Program-made: the position numbers and the translations under genes
The notes under the pieces: generated by a model
Seen by the model: only the letters and a program-made list of their open reading frames with translations
Databases searched by the model: none
Told to the model about the DNA's origin: nothing
Origin: Omnitrophica WOR_2 bacterium RIFCSPHIGHO2_01_FULL_52_10
GTDB lineage: Bacteria > Omnitrophota > Gorgyraeia > Zapsychrales > Zapsychraceae
DNA: 5,387 nucleotides
Direction: 5' to 3'
Assembly (NCBI GenBank): GCA_001805565.1
Contig: MHGM01000058.1
Span: 1-5,387 of the forward strand
Shown here: piece by piece, positions 4,970 through 5,387 of the stretch
How positions within the stretch are numbered: the stretch's first letter is position 1
Layout of the letters: every line of letters starts with the position of its first letter

Positions 4970-4994
4970 TCATTTCCTTATTTTAGGGAAATGA
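4970..4994 (-). promoter_or_regulatory. Small leader hairpin upstream of the binding protein
   Basis: TCATTTCC (4970-4977) and GGAAATGA (4987-4994) form an 8-bp stem with a 9-nt loop, ten bases before the ribosome site. It would cover the alternative ATG at 4973 and so favour starting at 4949. A weaker GC-rich palindrome, CGCCC/GGGCG, lies at 5002-5025. A regulatory role is unproven. Confidence 0.4.
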
Positions 4995-5091
4995 CGAGGC
5001 TCGCCCGGTCAAGTTCGGCTGGGCGGCCCGATCTGGTGTGATCAAAGAAACTTACGGCTCTGTTCAAATTTCCAAGACACAAAGAGACTCA

Positions 5092-5120
5092 AGTATAGCA
5101 TTCCACCCACGGATTGTCAA
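5092..5120 (-). promoter_or_regulatory. Near-consensus sigma70 promoter for the ABC operon
   Basis: On the minus strand: TTGACA (5120-5115), exactly 17 bp, TATACT (5097-5092), preceded by TG one base before the -10 box (extended -10). The expected transcription start is near 5085, giving a leader of about 135 nt before 4949. It lies between the stop of the upstream gene and the binding protein, so the operon need not depend on read-through. I see no clear operator, although the TTCAAATTT and TGTGATCA sequences at 5034-5071 could be tested. Confidence 0.8.
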
Positions 5121-5138
5121 AAAGACTTTCCGCCTGTT

Positions 5139-5387
5139 TTATCCCAGCTCGAGCGTCAAGGCAATATGACTGGCTTGCTGAAAGAATTTTCTGGGAATCT
5201 TGATGCGGGCAGAAGCAAGAACATCATACGCGACAGCTTTGCCCTGGCAAGTAACCGCCTTGACCGCGTAAGAGCCGAAATCCAGCTTTCTCTTATTAAG
5301 ATAACTGATAGTTATCGTTTTGCCGGCAAAAGGACAGGTAACGTCCGCCTTCCCTTCCAGGTCGAATTCGTCTTTCAAAAGCTGCGG
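5139..5387 (-). CDS. C-terminal end of a probable carbohydrate-active enzyme (N-terminus outside the window)
   Basis: The frame is open to the right edge and ends with TAA at 5139, leaving 82 codons. There is no reason to start inside the window: the first residues are Pro-Gln-Leu-Leu-Lys-Asp. The segment alternates charged and hydrophobic residues as expected of a beta-sandwich: KADVTCPFAGKTITISYLNK, DFGSYAVKAVTCQGKAV, ARIKIPRKFF, HIALTLELG. This recalls the last domain of GH94/GH36-type enzymes (cellobiose-phosphorylase-like), where an F-x-G-K-T-I-x-I strand, an F/Y-G-x-Y turn and a V-x-x-N/Q-G-K hairpin precede the end. A disaccharide phosphorylase or glycosidase beside a sugar importer would make sense, but the catalytic part is not visible and the call rests on general resemblance. 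It is separated from the importer by 189 bp holding its own promoter. Confidence 0.45.
   Translation of the reverse strand, partial: PQLLKDEFDLEGKADVTCPFAGKTITISYLNKRKLDFGSYAVKAVTCQGKAVAYDVLASARIKIPRKFFQQASHIALTLELG

Noticed and set aside
4950..4973. Binding-protein start at ATG 4973
   Set aside because: It would put eight residues before an already complete signal peptide; the better ribosome site and signal peptide n-region match ATG 4949, and the ATG at 4973 lies in a hairpin arm.

Overview
The window looks like part of a sugar-uptake locus from an uncultured, Gram-negative-type bacterium. Exported proteins with signal peptides, binding-protein-dependent sugar permeases, an S23/four-helix-bundle gene and intergenic spaces packed with short palindromes would fit Omnitrophota or a similar candidate phylum. 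That assignment rests on overall character and is weak. All supported genes read on the minus strand, so the biological order runs from right to left.

Right edge (5387-5139): the C-terminal end of a protein, perhaps the last beta-rich domain of a GH94/GH36-type carbohydrate enzyme. It is followed by a near-consensus sigma70 promoter (TTGACA, 17 bp, TATACT, with extended -10 TG; 5120-5092) and a leader of about 135 nt. Centre (4949-1523): a family 1 sugar-binding protein with a signal peptide (4949-3669), a MalF/UgpA-type permease (3601-2684) and a MalG/UgpE-type permease (2368-1523). No ATPase is present, so the importer probably borrows a shared MsmK/UgpC-type ATPase encoded elsewhere. Left (1458-1): a small S23 (23S rRNA intervening-sequence protein family) four-helix-bundle gene. 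Its stop codon overlaps the start of a secreted, TPR-containing protein that runs off the left edge after 364 codons.

The striking part is the junctions. Each of the three gaps downstream of an ABC-transporter gene holds a different repeat structure whose edge sits at or next to the upstream stop codon. The first is a 60-bp ATACGA/TCGTAT palindromic array between binding protein and first permease. The second is a 298-bp block of perfect or near-perfect hairpins between the two permeases, organised as two overlapping inverted-repeat units with ends TATCCC...GGGATTA. The third is a 469-bp cassette in which the S23 gene is framed by 30-bp inverted repeats (29/30 identical). One arm of that cassette is coding sequence: it specifies the hydrophobic core of the signal peptide of the TPR protein. 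Known rRNA intervening sequences have the same plan, a terminal stem around an S23 reading frame, so this looks like an intervening-sequence-type element lodged in a protein-coding operon.

A further 27-bp perfect inverted repeat lies inside the TPR gene at the extreme left edge. It may be real or an assembly fold-back.
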